Origin: Calothrix sp. 336/3
GTDB taxonomy: Bacteria; Cyanobacteriota; Cyanobacteriia; Cyanobacteriales; Nostocaceae
Length of the DNA stretch: 64,000 bases
Reading direction: 5' to 3'
NCBI RefSeq assembly: GCF_000734895.2
Contig: NZ_CP011382.1
Location: 4,318,700-4,382,699, forward strand
In this document: piece by piece, positions 45,279 to 54,055 of the stretch
Layout of the letters: every line of letters starts with the position of its first letter
Position numbering within the stretch: position 1 is the stretch's first letter
Program-made: the position numbers and the translations under genes
Notes under the pieces: generated by a model
The model's input: the letters and a program-made list of their open reading frames with translations, nothing else
Told to the model about the DNA's origin: nothing
The model's database searches: none

Positions 45279-46715
45279 ATGATTCAAATTGCCGATCGCC
45301 AGACTGTATTCATGGAAAGGGCACGCAGCAGAGTTGCGGATTTCCAACGTCTGCAAGCCGCAGGGCTAATCTGCAAAGATGGAGACTTTTTTCCGTCAGT
45401 GCATTACCCACCGATTACGATGTATCAACCCATCACCCAAGAGGAATTATTTGCAGGCTATTCTGTTCCAGAAGACGGGTTGTTAGATATCTATGCACAT
45501 ATTCCTTTTTGTCGCCAACGCTGTATATTTTGTCACTATCCCGTACAGTTAGGTGAGCGCAGTGCTGAGAAAGACCAGTATCTCGATGCACTGGAAAAAG
45601 AAATGGATATTTACATGAATGTCCTGGGATTGCAGCAAATTAAAGCACGCTCAGTTCTAGTCGGTGGTGGAACACCTTCCTACCTTGCCTTAGATCAAAT
45701 TGATCGCTTCTTAAATTCCTTTGTGCAGCGTGTTGACTTGTCAGCCTGTCGGCAATTTAACTATGACGTAGATCCTGTAACCTTAATTGGTGCTGAAGGA
45801 ACAGAGCGTCTACGCTTAATGAAATCCTACGGTGTCAATCGTTTGACAATTGGAGTTCAATCCTTAAATCCCAGCACTCTCAAACTGATGAACCGTCATC
45901 ATGGTGTGGAAGAGGCTTTAGCATCAATTGAGAATGCTAAGTCCATGGGATACCAGGTGAATATTGAGTTTATTTTTGGCTATCCAGGGCAAACTTTAGA
46001 AAACTGGATTGAGGTGATTGAACAAGCGGTGAAACTAGATGTGGATGAAATCCAACTTTATCGCCTCAAAATCGAAGCATACGGTGATTTCCAAGGACCG
46101 ATTAAGCGAATGACGGAAAGACAACCGGATGAATTGCCGACGGTGGAAGAAACTTTGATGATGAAACAATTGGCGATCGAGATTCTCAATGAAAATGGCT
46201 ATCACGAGAATCTACGTCGGGTATTTACCAAGGAGCGTAAGCAATATTCCCACTATGCCCATAACCAATGTTGTATGTTATACGACCAAGTAGGATTTGG
46301 GTTGACAGCTTTTAGTAGTTTGCGCGATCGCTTTGCCTTAAACACCCAAGACTTTGATGAATACTACTCCAAAATCGCTGAAGGTAAACTACCCCTGAAT
46401 CGAGGTATTCTCAGAACTCCAGAAGAGCAAATGCGCTGGGCTATAGTTCTACCCCTCAAAAATCGTACTGTCCGCAAGGCAAACTACGAAAAACAGACGG
46501 GAGTCTCTTTAAATAAAGTTTTCCGTAACAAGATTGAGAAGCTCAAAGCTTTTGGCTTAATTACAGAAGATGAGAAAGAAATTGGTGTGACAAAATTAGG
46601 AGCATTTTTTGCTGATGAGGTTGCCCAGCAATTCCATCATCCAGATTATATGCCATATCCACGGGATGCCTATAACCATGGCTTACTATATCCCTATGAT
46701 GATTGTGAACCGTAA
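45279..46715 (+). CDS. HemN/HemW-like radical SAM protein
   Basis: A 478-residue radical SAM protein of the HemN/HemW superfamily. The cluster motif IPFCRQRCIFCHY supplies Cys-x3-Cys-x2-Cys but lacks the fourth Cys of true HemN (Cys-x-Cys). It is therefore more like HemW or heme-degrading ChuW/HutW types than coproporphyrinogen dehydrogenase. VGGGTPSYL and GVQSLNPSTLKLMNRHH, with IFGYPGQT, follow in the family order. The C-terminal 100 residues match the HemN C-terminal region. It is about 100 residues longer than HemW. Substrate unknown. A terminator lies downstream at 46861. Confidence 0.8.
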   Translation: MIQIADRQTVFMERARSRVADFQRLQAAGLICKDGDFFPSVHYPPITMYQPITQEELFAGYSVPEDGLLDIYAHIPFCRQRCIFCHYPVQLGERSAEKDQYLDALEKEMDIYMNVLGLQQIKARSVLVGGGTPSYLALDQIDRFLNSFVQRVDLSACRQFNYDVDPVTLIGAEGTERLRLMKSYGVNRLTIGVQSLNPSTLKLMNRHHGVEEALASIENAKSMGYQVNIEFIFGYPGQTLENWIEVIEQAVKLDVDEIQLYRLKIEAYGDFQGPIKRMTERQPDELPTVEETLMMKQLAIEILNENGYHENLRRVFTKERKQYSHYAHNQCCMLYDQVGFGLTAFSSLRDRFALNTQDFDEYYSKIAEGKLPLNRGILRTPEEQMRWAIVLPLKNRTVRKANYEKQTGVSLNKVFRNKIEKLKAFGLITEDEKEIGVTKLGAFFADEVAQQFHHPDYMPYPRDAYNHGLLYPYDDCEP

Positions 46716-46860
46716 AATATGAAACTTGGTATGGGGAACAGTAGAGGCTAGGAAGTATCTCTTGATGCACTTTCCCAATGTATGAGATTGTACTTGCACA
46801 AGCTTTGACAAGTTGTGTTTGTAACCTCACAATCAATTGCCATCTTTACTTGAAAAGACT

Positions 46861-46906
46861 TACCTACCTCCAGATGATGAATGGAGATAGGTATTTCTTT
46901 CTTTAT
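46861..46906 (+). terminator. Hairpin terminator after the HemW-like gene
   Basis: TACCTACCTCCA and TGGAGATAGGTA form a 12-bp stem with one mismatched pair and a 9-base loop, followed by the T-rich TTTCTTTCTTTA. It lies 146 bases past the stop. Confidence 0.6.
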
Positions 46907-47381
46907 AGGACTCAAAATTTCTGGGACTTAGAAATTTCATCATAAATCAGTTAATTCACTGATGTTCGATTCGGTAGGTGTATGTATCAACTTACTCCAA
47001 TGACCATTTACCCTGTGGAGATAAAATCCAGTCACAGCAATACTTCTATCGCGAAATGGATTCTTGTCTCTGGAAGTAAATATATTGCACTCAGGATATT
47101 TTTAGTGGTATAATCGCAGTGGAAGTACTTAGATTCATTCTAAATTTTTTCAATATAGCTTCCTTACCTTTCTGTTCACTTGGACTATCCCTAGCAAGCC
47201 ACAAACTCTTCTAGGATAGGTTTATTGAACATCGTAAACTAGATTACGCCCTAATCTAAAGTATTTATAAACACTGTAGCCTGCAAACTATCAAGCTGCA
47301 CAAGTCTAAGTAAGAAAATTTTTATTAGGTTTGCGACTATTTCTTAAATACTCAAAAACCAGTATCTGAAATATTCAGGCA

Positions 47382-47402
47382 ACTATTAAATTTTTAAATA
47401 GT
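47382..47402 (+). repeat. Palindrome ahead of fasciclin gene 1
   Basis: ACTATTAAATTTTTAAATAGT is a near-perfect palindrome 30 bases before the start codon. It is identical in front of gene 2, which suggests an operator or mRNA hairpin kept after duplication. Confidence 0.5.
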
Positions 47403-47431
47403 ACATAGAACTAATTTGGTGTCGATGTCCT

Positions 47432-48016
47432 ATGAAAAAGCAATTCTTTCAAACTTTGAAAAATCTCCAGCCTTGGCAAAAGCTAGCTTTTGTTGTGGGT
47501 TTCACTGGTATTGTTATGATGAGTGCGTCTCCCGTCTTGGCGAGATACCGTCTAGCTTATCGTCTATTTCAGCCCTATGCTGGTGCTAGTGTTCCCTATC
47601 GAGGAACTGATAATTTGATTGATGCTCTTTCCAAAGAGAAAAAATTTAGCAATCTTGTTTACGAATTGAAAGAAGCAGGGTTGCTTGAGAAACTCAAACA
47701 GGAAAAAGATTTTACTATTTTCGCTCCCACGGATGCTGCTTTTAATGCCTTATCCCGTGAGACATTCAACCGTTACAGACAACCAGAGAACCGCAGTAGA
47801 ATTCTGAATTACCATATTGTGGTTGGGAATGTGACTGAAGATGATATGAATAAGGGTGGTAAAACTACTTCTGAGGGTAGTGCTGTCAAAATCCAAGTTA
47901 ATCCAGCAGATGAATCAGTAAAAATTAATGGAGCGAACACGAAGTATCCCTCTATACAAACAAAGAATGGTGTAATTATTGAGGTTGATCAAGTCCTTAC
48001 ACCACCTGGTTTTTAA
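47432..48016 (+). CDS. Secreted fasciclin (FAS1) domain protein, copy 1
   Basis: A 194-residue exported protein. A basic start (MKKQFFQTLKNLQPWQK) precedes a hydrophobic stretch ending in SASPVLA, a typical signal peptide. Residues about 62-193 are one FAS1 domain with the H1-like FTIFAPTDAAFNAL, then RILNYHIVVGNVT, and the final GVIIEVDQVLTPPGF. FAS1 domains mediate adhesion and matrix binding. The neighbour downstream is a close paralogue (about 85% identical by eye). No clear Shine-Dalgarno; the start codon is fixed by the signal peptide. Confidence 0.9.
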   Translation: MKKQFFQTLKNLQPWQKLAFVVGFTGIVMMSASPVLARYRLAYRLFQPYAGASVPYRGTDNLIDALSKEKKFSNLVYELKEAGLLEKLKQEKDFTIFAPTDAAFNALSRETFNRYRQPENRSRILNYHIVVGNVTEDDMNKGGKTTSEGSAVKIQVNPADESVKINGANTKYPSIQTKNGVIIEVDQVLTPPGF

Positions 48017-48040
48017 CTCAATCTATCCCAATTTCACTCC

Positions 48041-48080
48041 GGGAATTAATCACCAGAGATTTTCCTTTTCGGTGATTCCC
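48041..48080 (+). terminator. Hairpin after fasciclin gene 1
   Basis: GGGAATTAATCACC and GGTGATTCCC pair over 10 bp with a 4-base bulge and a 16-base loop. No long T run follows. The corresponding sequence after gene 2 has decayed pairing. Confidence 0.4.
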
Positions 48081-48359
48081 GTACTAACTGTTACATACCT
48101 TTGTTTTTACCCTAACTATCCCTAGTAAACAGAAAACTGTTCTAGGATACGCTTATTAAACAACATAGACCAGTTTTGCCCTAGTCTAAGTATTAATAAA
48201 AGCTGTAGCCTGCAAACTTCCAAACTCCACAAATCTAGATAAGCAAATTTTTATTAGGTTTGTGACTATCTCTTGAGTACTCAAAAACAGTATCTGAAAT
48301 ATTTAGGCAACTATTAAATTTTTAAATAGTAGATATAACTAATTTGGTGTCGATTTCCC
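48081..48359 (+). other. Spacer between the fasciclin copies
   Basis: From about 48116 it repeats the upstream region of gene 1, with scattered substitutions and small indels. No ORF. Confidence 0.6.
48310..48330 (+). repeat. Palindrome ahead of fasciclin gene 2
   Basis: Identical 21-base palindrome to that at 47382, also 29 bases before the start codon. Confidence 0.5.
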
Positions 48360-48950
48360 ATGAAAAAGCAATTCTTTCAAACTTTGAAAAATCTTCAGCC
48401 TTGGCACAAGTTTGCTTTGGTTGCAGGTTTTACTGGTGTCATGATGATGACTGCCTCCCCTGTTTTGGCGAGATACCGTCCAGCTTATCGTCTGTTTCAG
48501 CCCTATGCCGGTGCTAATACTGTAAACTATCGAAAGGAGAGTTTGCCTAGCACAATAGATGCTCTTTCCAGAGAGAAAAAATTTAGCAATCTTGTTTACG
48601 AATTAAAAGAAGCAGGGTTGCTTGAGACTCTGAAACAGGAAAAAGATGTTACTATTTTCGCACCCACGGATGCTGCCTTTAATGCTTTATCCCGTGAGAC
48701 ATTCAACCGTTACAGACAAACAGAGAACCGCAGTAGAATTTTAAAGTACCATATTGTGGTTGGTAAGGTGACTGAAGAGGATATGAATAAGGGTGGTAAA
48801 ACTACCTTTGAGGGTAGTGCGGTCAAAATTCAAGTGAATCCAGATGAATCGGTGAAAATTAATGGAGCGAACACGAAGAGCCCTTCTATAGAAACCAAGA
48901 ATGGTGTAATTATTGAAATTGATAGAGTCCTTACACCACCTGGTTTTTAA
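48360..48950 (+). CDS. Secreted fasciclin (FAS1) domain protein, copy 2
   Basis: A 196-residue paralogue of the preceding protein, with the same signal peptide plan ending in TASPVLA and one FAS1 domain. The main differences are a short changed linker after the signal (ANTVNYRKESLPSTIDAL) and a one-residue loss near NPDESV. Both copies keep all FAS1 core motifs and have intact frames, so both are probably functional. Same strand, 343 bases apart. Confidence 0.9.
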   Translation: MKKQFFQTLKNLQPWHKFALVAGFTGVMMMTASPVLARYRPAYRLFQPYAGANTVNYRKESLPSTIDALSREKKFSNLVYELKEAGLLETLKQEKDVTIFAPTDAAFNALSRETFNRYRQTENRSRILKYHIVVGKVTEEDMNKGGKTTFEGSAVKIQVNPDESVKINGANTKSPSIETKNGVIIEIDRVLTPPGF

Positions 48951-49107
48951 CTCATCTATCCCAATGTCATTAGGGGAATTAACCGCCAGAGATTTTCCTC
49001 TTTGATGATTCCCGTACTAACTTTTCTATACCTTAAGCAAATGATTTTCTATTTTCATTGCTTTAATTTTGTCCAGCACGGAAACTAAAATTTAGTTTGG
49101 AATAATG

Positions 49108-49137
49108 AATAGGCGTGTATGATACACGTCTATTTTA
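49108..49137 (+). terminator. Terminator-like hairpin after the fasciclin pair
   Basis: AATAGGCGTGTAT and ATACACGTCTATT pair over 13 positions with one G-T pair, followed by TTATTT. It is symmetric enough to act in both directions. Confidence 0.5.
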
Positions 49138-49291
49138 TTTGTGTTGGGAGGTACAGAAATATCTGATTTCTTTTCAAGTAAAGAGTTTAGTCTCACAGAG
49201 TCACAGGAGCGATGATTCTGTGGTGATACCATTTCACGAAAAATCTGATACAGATGTAAATCCTGAAAGCTTTGCTGCATCTAAGTTTTTT

Positions 49292-49326
49292 AATTGCGAA
49301 TTGCGAATTGCGAATTGCGAATTGTG
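49292..49326 (+). repeat. Short tandem repeat, five heptamers
   Basis: Four copies of AATTGCG and one AATTGTG in tandem. Heptanucleotide repeats of this kind (STRR) are typical of heterocyst-forming cyanobacteria. Confidence 0.8.
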
Positions 49327-49415
49327 AATTGGTATGATATGGCATTTTGGTGATATTTTCTACTGTGACTGCGAGATAATCTCAACCAGACTGTGGAAGT
49401 AGAAATAACTATAGA

Positions 49416-49874
49416 CTAATTTCTTTGCATTCGTAGCTGTGCATTATAAATTTGCCTTCTGAGATTTTCATTGTTTTGAACTTCTCTAGTTATTTGATTG
49501 AATTTTTCAGAAGATAGTCCATTGTCTTTCACTATTTGTTGATAGTTATTACAGAATTCAATGGCAACCTTTTTCGCCTCTCTAGGTAAACTATTAAGAC
49601 TATTCGCATCATCACAACTAATATTTGGTAATTCGCCTCTACCAATTATTTTCTTGATTTTACCCATAGCTTCCTGTCGCTTGGGCTCCATCGTTAATGT
49701 TGCTCTAGCGTAGGCATTAATATCATTAGCAGTGAATGAAGGAGAATTTTGAGCAACTGCTGGTGAGATAAAAAATAAACAGCTAGCAGTCAAACTAGCA
49801 ACACTGATGGCAGCAAAATAGGATGATTGACTGACTCGACTAATTAGGCGATGTAAATATAAATAATTTCTCAT
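49416..49874 (-). CDS. Exported DUF4168-like protein
   Basis: A 152-residue protein. A signal peptide spans about residues 1-41 (FAAISVASLTASCLFFISPAVAQ). The mature part is helical and resembles DUF4168: FTANDINAYARATLTMEPKR near its start and LSSEKFNQITREVQNNENL near its end. A Cys pair (ISCDDAN, EFCNNY) may form a disulfide. DUF4168 proteins are periplasmic and of unknown function. The gene stands alone between long spacers. Confidence 0.75.
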   Translation of the reverse strand: MRNYLYLHRLISRVSQSSYFAAISVASLTASCLFFISPAVAQNSPSFTANDINAYARATLTMEPKRQEAMGKIKKIIGRGELPNISCDDANSLNSLPREAKKVAIEFCNNYQQIVKDNGLSSEKFNQITREVQNNENLRRQIYNAQLRMQRN

Positions 49875-50085
49875 CTGTTAATTATCTGTGTGAGAAACAA
49901 GGACAATTGGTAACTCTGTTAATCACATTGAGTTATTTTATAAGTCAGATGTTCCAGAAAAACAAAGTCTTTACAAAAACAGTTCTAAATTATGATGACT
50001 ATCAGATTATATACATTTGTCTAAGAGAGGGCATTCAGGTAGCTTTGCTCTGTGAGTGCAAATAGATTCTACTTGGTAAGTAACT

Positions 50086-51075
50086 TTAACGCCAAGAACA
50101 AACTTGACAAAGTTCAATGATTTTAGTTTGTAGTGTGGGTAATTCTGTAGCACCTTGTTTGAGGCTCACTTCTAATTCTAGTAATAGGGGTAAGCACTGG
50201 ATTAATTGCTGCACGGATAGAGATTTTATCTCTTGCTGCAAAAAATATATGCGTTTGGGGTTGCCGATTTCTGCTGCTTGGGCGATCGCCTGGGAATTTC
50301 GCTCACCGCTTTCCATCATCATTTTCACCCATAACCAAGTACGGAACTGACCGATGAGAGTAGCGACAATCTTGATACCTGGTTCACAGGCAGTAATTAA
50401 CTCCGTCAAAATACTTAATGCTTTAGCTGTATCCCCAGTTCTAATGGCTGCTGCTAATTGTAAACTATTGTGTTGGCTATTCCTAATCAACAGGGCAACT
50501 CTATCCACATCTAGGGGTTGCTGATTTCCCCCAGCATATAACTGTAATTTTGCCAGTTCGTTATCTAAGAGGCGAGTATCGTTACCTACAGCCTCAGCTA
50601 AGAGTTCCACCGCATTAGCAGTTAATTTTAAGTTAATACTCTGTGCTGCTTGCTGTACTGCTTGGGTAATGAGTTCTATTTTCCAGGGAGGAATCACAGG
50701 GAATTCTCGATATTCCTGAGCATGTTGCTTGAGAAGCTTAGTTGATTTCAATCGCTCATCGGGCTTATTGCGACTAGTAAGCAGCAAGCAGGATGTTGCG
50801 GGAATTACGGAGAGGGTACGGTTGAGTTCAGATAGGATGTTTTCTGAGCAACTTTGACACAATGTCGTATTTACCAACCATACCAAACGCCCACCAGCTC
50901 CAAAAGGCGGTGTCATTGCCTGATTTAAGCCATCAATAACGGCATCAGCTTGTTCGGGAGGATGGATACTGTAATTAAAACTTATCCATAGAGGATCGAG
51001 AAGGCGATCGCGCAATCCTGCCACGGCTTTCTCTATGGCAAATTCATCCTCACCCCAGTAAACATAAATTGGCAT
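50086..51075 (-). CDS. holA: DNA polymerase III subunit delta
   Basis: A 329-residue clamp-loader subunit that opens the sliding clamp during replication. The start MPIYVYWGEDEFAIEKAV matches the cyanobacterial HolA N-terminus; the AAA-like region includes ATSCLLLTSRNKPDERLKS, and the central GNDTRLLDNELAKLQLYAG is the hallmark of the delta family. The C-terminal collar region (FRTWLWVKMM...) follows. No Walker A is expected, and none is seen. It is divergent from the response regulator gene, with 131 bases between starts. Confidence 0.9.
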   Translation of the reverse strand: MPIYVYWGEDEFAIEKAVAGLRDRLLDPLWISFNYSIHPPEQADAVIDGLNQAMTPPFGAGGRLVWLVNTTLCQSCSENILSELNRTLSVIPATSCLLLTSRNKPDERLKSTKLLKQHAQEYREFPVIPPWKIELITQAVQQAAQSINLKLTANAVELLAEAVGNDTRLLDNELAKLQLYAGGNQQPLDVDRVALLIRNSQHNSLQLAAAIRTGDTAKALSILTELITACEPGIKIVATLIGQFRTWLWVKMMMESGERNSQAIAQAAEIGNPKRIYFLQQEIKSLSVQQLIQCLPLLLELEVSLKQGATELPTLQTKIIELCQVCSWR

Positions 51076-51206
51076 AGAAATTATTCAGGGGAAAGGAAAA
51101 GTTTTTTGGATAAAGACTAGCTTCGTGTTCATTATCCCCTATCATCCATTCCCCAATGACCAATTTTCGCTACATTGGATAAAGGTAAAGTCAAAGGAAT
51201 TTCTAG

Positions 51207-51902
51207 ATGTCGGCACAATTGTTACTGGTAGATGATGAACCGGGATTGCGGGAAGCTGTCAAAGATTATTTACAAGAGAGCGGTTTCAGCGTTCAAGTTG
51301 CCAGTAACGCCCGTGAAGGGTGGGATATAATGCAACAAAATATACCGGATTTAGTGATTTCTGATGTCATGATGCCCCAGGTTGATGGGTATCAGTTTCT
51401 GAAACAACTCCGAGCAGATCCGCGTTTTCAAACCTTACCTGTCGTATTCTTAACGGCAAAAGGTATGACTAGCGATCGCATTCAGGGTTATCAAGCTGGA
51501 GTCGATGCTTATTTACCCAAACCTTTCGATCCAGATGAGTTAGTGGCAATTGTCGAAAACCTCCTAACTCGTCGCCACAGCAAAACGGCAAACTCCCATG
51601 AAGAAGGAGAAACTCCAGATATTGCCGAATTGGCAAACCAAATCGCCCAGATTAAGGCATTATTAACTCAGAGAAGCGCGATCGCCCAGTCTCCAGCACC
51701 TTTCTCTATTGATTTAACCCCCAGGGAGCAAAGTGTTCTCAACTTAGTCGCAGAAGGTTTAATGAATAAAGAAATTGCCCGTCGCTTGGATACTAGCGTC
51801 CGCAACGTCGAAAAATACGTCAGTCGTCTGTTTAGCAAAACTGGTACAAATAGCCGCACAGAACTTGTACGCTTTGCCCTAGAGCATGGTTTGGCTAAAT
51901 AA
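51207..51902 (+). CDS. rre1: NarL-type response regulator, Rre1/Ycf29-like
   Basis: A 231-residue response regulator. The receiver domain spans 1-118: acidic pair in LLVDDEP, phospho-acceptor Asp in LVISDVMMP, Thr in VFLTAKG and Lys in PKPFDPDELV. A linker (TRRHSKTANSHEEGE) leads to a LuxR/NarL HTH at about 165-228 (LTPREQSVLNLVAEGLMNKEIA). The receiver and its KPFDPDEL end match the Ycf29/Rre1 family of plastids and cyanobacteria, which works with the kinase Hik2 in stress responses. No kinase gene is next to it, as usual for Rre1. Confidence 0.82.
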   Translation: MSAQLLLVDDEPGLREAVKDYLQESGFSVQVASNAREGWDIMQQNIPDLVISDVMMPQVDGYQFLKQLRADPRFQTLPVVFLTAKGMTSDRIQGYQAGVDAYLPKPFDPDELVAIVENLLTRRHSKTANSHEEGETPDIAELANQIAQIKALLTQRSAIAQSPAPFSIDLTPREQSVLNLVAEGLMNKEIARRLDTSVRNVEKYVSRLFSKTGTNSRTELVRFALEHGLAK

Positions 51903-52454
51903 CAATACAGTTTTGTATAAGGTAGATGCTGAAATTTTGCACAAATTTCCCTTGATGATCAAACACGGTGATTAATGTCTCGCTAAAAGTCATGAAGTCA
52001 TGACATAGGATTCCCAGGGAAACATCAAATTATTCCGTATCCTGTTCTCATTCCTAGCTCAATCTTCATTTTCCTGAGAAGTGAGAGTGGCGATCGCACT
52101 CAGTCATCATCATGCAAAAACTATCGGCGACAACACATCTATATAAAATCTTAATCAAGAAAATCGCGATTGTAGTTCCAACAATGAGTGGGAAATTCCA
52201 TCTTTGTTAAACCCATACCCTGCTAATCAGCAAGGTTAAACGGCATTAGTAGGCACCCAATTGATGTCCGTAGTGCAAAGGGTGAGAACTACTCTAGACG
52301 CGGTATGAGCGCCTTTGTGGAGGGTAGAACCAGTTTATCAATCTGAGGTCAGGGATGACTGCCGACTCAATGTGGTGATAGTCAGCATAGAGGCAAAAAA
52401 TTTACCACTGCCCAATTATCAGGATTTGCAACTACTGAAATGAGAAATATCCAA
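51903..52454 (+). other. Intergenic region with a possible structured RNA
   Basis: A 552-base spacer between Rre1 and a small protein on the other strand. From about 52199 to 52420 the base composition is more balanced and hairpins cluster (see the candidate RNA). Confidence 0.45.
52245..52420 (+). ncRNA. Candidate structured RNA, unknown class
   Basis: CTACTCT (52289) pairs with AGGGTAG (52321-52327), with CGC and GCG pairing inside. GTCA and TGAC (52348-52359) close a small loop. GTGGT near 52372 is answered by ACCAC near 52409. Neither strand is coding. It matches no RNA class I can name, and the strand and ends are uncertain. Confidence 0.25.
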
Positions 52455-52736
52455 TTATTGGACACTATCAGTGGAGTTACGCAAACGCATTATTTGACGA
52501 CGCATTTGAGGAGAAGCTTTCAGCTCAGATAATTCATGAACTTTAATTGCTTGGTGCAGCATTTCCAAAAATTCGTCAGAACCTTGAGCCAGAGCATCCA
52601 ATAATACATCTAAAAGTTGATCGCGATCGCTCAAGAGGCTTTTTTCTTCAATCAGTCGAAACTTGAGATTGATTTCGCATTCGTAAACACCAACTTCAAT
52701 GTTATTTACTTGCAGTGGCAGTGCTTTGGAATTCAT
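52455..52736 (-). CDS. Small protein of unknown function
   Basis: A 93-residue acidic protein without signal or membrane segment. It starts with a beta-rich part (LPLQVNNIEVGVYECEINL) and continues with helices (DRDQLLDVLLDALAQGSDEFLEML, split here by eye) and a basic end (MRRQIMRLRN). Codon use and a HIP1 octamer inside fit a native gene. The start is the ATG at 52736. I do not recognise the family. Confidence 0.65.
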   Translation of the reverse strand: MNSKALPLQVNNIEVGVYECEINLKFRLIEEKSLLSDRDQLLDVLLDALAQGSDEFLEMLHQAIKVHELSELKASPQMRRQIMRLRNSTDSVQ

Positions 52737-53645
52737 ACGTTTTCAGAGTCCTTGTACTAGGTGTTAATCAGGGTCAGGAGCGAAATCTCTAGGGAAAATT
52801 TTGGCACATTTTTTTGAAATCCAAAGTGCTGAACTAGGTCAGCTTTATTTTTAACTTACTCATCTACTTTTCATCCTGCATCTCCTGTGTTAATGAGGTA
52901 ACGCAAATTGCTCTTGACTGAATATAAGGGCTGATGTCGAACTAAGCCATAACTATTATTCAGTTTTTAAGATTCTATACAATAAAGTTTTTGTAAGAAC
53001 TTATGCGAGCTTTTTAAAGGTTTTTACATCAACTTTATCTCCACGTCAATAATTGTTTGAGTTTTTACTGAGTTTTTAGTACTTATACGTAAGTAAAAAC
53101 GCTGAATAGGCAATAAATAATAAAAGCTAGACGTTGTTTGCTAAAAAATCAGTATATTTACTAAATGTATGTTTTTTGCCTATGTAATTGCAGGACAATT
53201 TTATAAGCAAAATTATCAAAGCGACAATTTCTCTGTAAAATGAATAACCTATATCCGGTAAAAAATTTTTTTTTGAGGCAAATTTACCCCTGAGCAGGAT
53301 GTAGTCATTGTGCTTCTCTTGCTAAAAATTTGCAAAACCTGAAAATCAAATTGTCATGACATCAGCCTTGTTCCCCAGACAAATCCCCCGAGGGAAAAGA
53401 AAAATCATGTTGCACAAGTGAAAGACATAATTTATTTTTGCAATTCCTCAAGCAGATTTTTTTTGCAAAACCCTTACCCTTTTTTAAGCTCTGGCTATAG
53501 GCTGCCATTTTATCGGTAGAGGGTACTGCTATTGGTGAACTTTGTTCCAGGCAATTGCCCCAATAATTGAGAAATGTCACGTCTGTGGGAGGATTCCGTC
53601 TACAATAATTGTCAGTGTGAATCACCCAACTCTGACAACCCTTCT
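52737..53645 (+). other. Gene-free region upstream of ndhM
   Basis: About 900 AT-rich bases between divergent genes. TGTCATGACA at about 53351-53360 is a perfect 10-base palindrome. A minus-strand frame at 53362-53625 has a random-looking composition and is not believed. Nothing else was seen. Confidence 0.45.
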
Positions 53646-54005
53646 ATGGACAATACAACATTACTTAAGTCCACAACCCGCCATATCCGTATTTTCGCAG
53701 CGGAAATAGACAAAGATGGCGAATTGGTGCCCAACAATCAAGTCTTGACCTTGGACATTGACCCAGACAACGAATTTAACTGGAATGAAGATGCTTTACA
53801 AAGTGTTTATCGGAAATTCGATGAACTAGTAGAAGCTTCCAGTGGGGTAGATTTGACAGATTACAACCTGCGGCGGATTGGTTCTGATTTAGAGCATTAT
53901 GTGCGATCGCTCCTGCAAAAAGGCGAAATCAGCTATAACCTCTTATCCCGTGTCAATAATTACAGTATGGGACTGCCCCGCATTGGTACAGAAGCTAATT
54001 CCTAG
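53646..54005 (+). CDS. ndhM: NAD(P)H-quinone oxidoreductase subunit M
   Basis: A 119-residue subunit of the photosynthetic NDH-1 complex, at the interface between the membrane and hydrophilic arms. It matches NdhM throughout: [43 protein letters not shown] and [10 protein letters not shown]. The conserved part begins just after the ATG at 53646; the frame stays open to a GTG at 53574, but those 24 residues have no counterpart in the family. NDH-1 drives cyclic electron flow and respiration in thylakoids. The phytase-like gene follows 50 bases later on the same strand. Confidence 0.93.
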   Translation: MDNTTLLKSTTRHIRIFAAEIDKDGELVPNNQVLTLDIDPDNEFNWNEDALQSVYRKFDELVEASSGVDLTDYNLRRIGSDLEHYVRSLLQKGEISYNLLSRVNNYSMGLPRIGTEANS

Positions 54006-54055
54006 GAACCCAGACTTGACGCTTAACTAGCTCATAATTTCCCCTGCCCAGCAAC

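Larger units (their letters stand above)
46716..47431 (+). other. Gene-free region before the fasciclin pair
   Basis: A 716-base spacer with a terminator-like hairpin at 46861 and, from about 47189, the start of the sequence that is duplicated with the downstream gene. No ORF. Confidence 0.5.
47189..48080 (+). repeat. Tandem duplication, unit 1 (fasciclin gene with flanks)
   Basis: This unit and the next (about 48116-49022) are near-identical over the gene, the 230-250 bases upstream and about 50 bases downstream. The start codons are 928 bases apart. Confidence 0.85.
48116..49022 (+). repeat. Tandem duplication, unit 2 (fasciclin gene with flanks)
   Basis: Second copy of the unit described at 47189, including CTATCCCTAG, CTGTAGCCTGCAAACT and TAATTTGGTGTCGAT ahead of the gene. 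Divergence is concentrated in the region after the signal peptide. Confidence 0.85.
48951..49415 (+). other. Gene-free region with a hairpin and a heptamer repeat
   Basis: A 465-base spacer. It holds the hairpin at 49108-49134 and the tandem heptamers at 49292-49326. Short frames on both strands here look like chance. Confidence 0.5.

Noticed and set aside
49115-49327. Small frames on both strands after the fasciclin pair
   Set aside because: They run through a hairpin and a heptamer repeat and have no protein-like pattern.
52082-52110. Palindromic GAGTGGCGATCGCACTC as an operator
   Set aside because: It is centred on a HIP1 octamer, which is common throughout the window.
53362-53625. Minus-strand frame of 87 residues upstream of ndhM
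   Set aside because: Composition is random-looking, there is no ribosome site, and it overlaps the ndhM leader.
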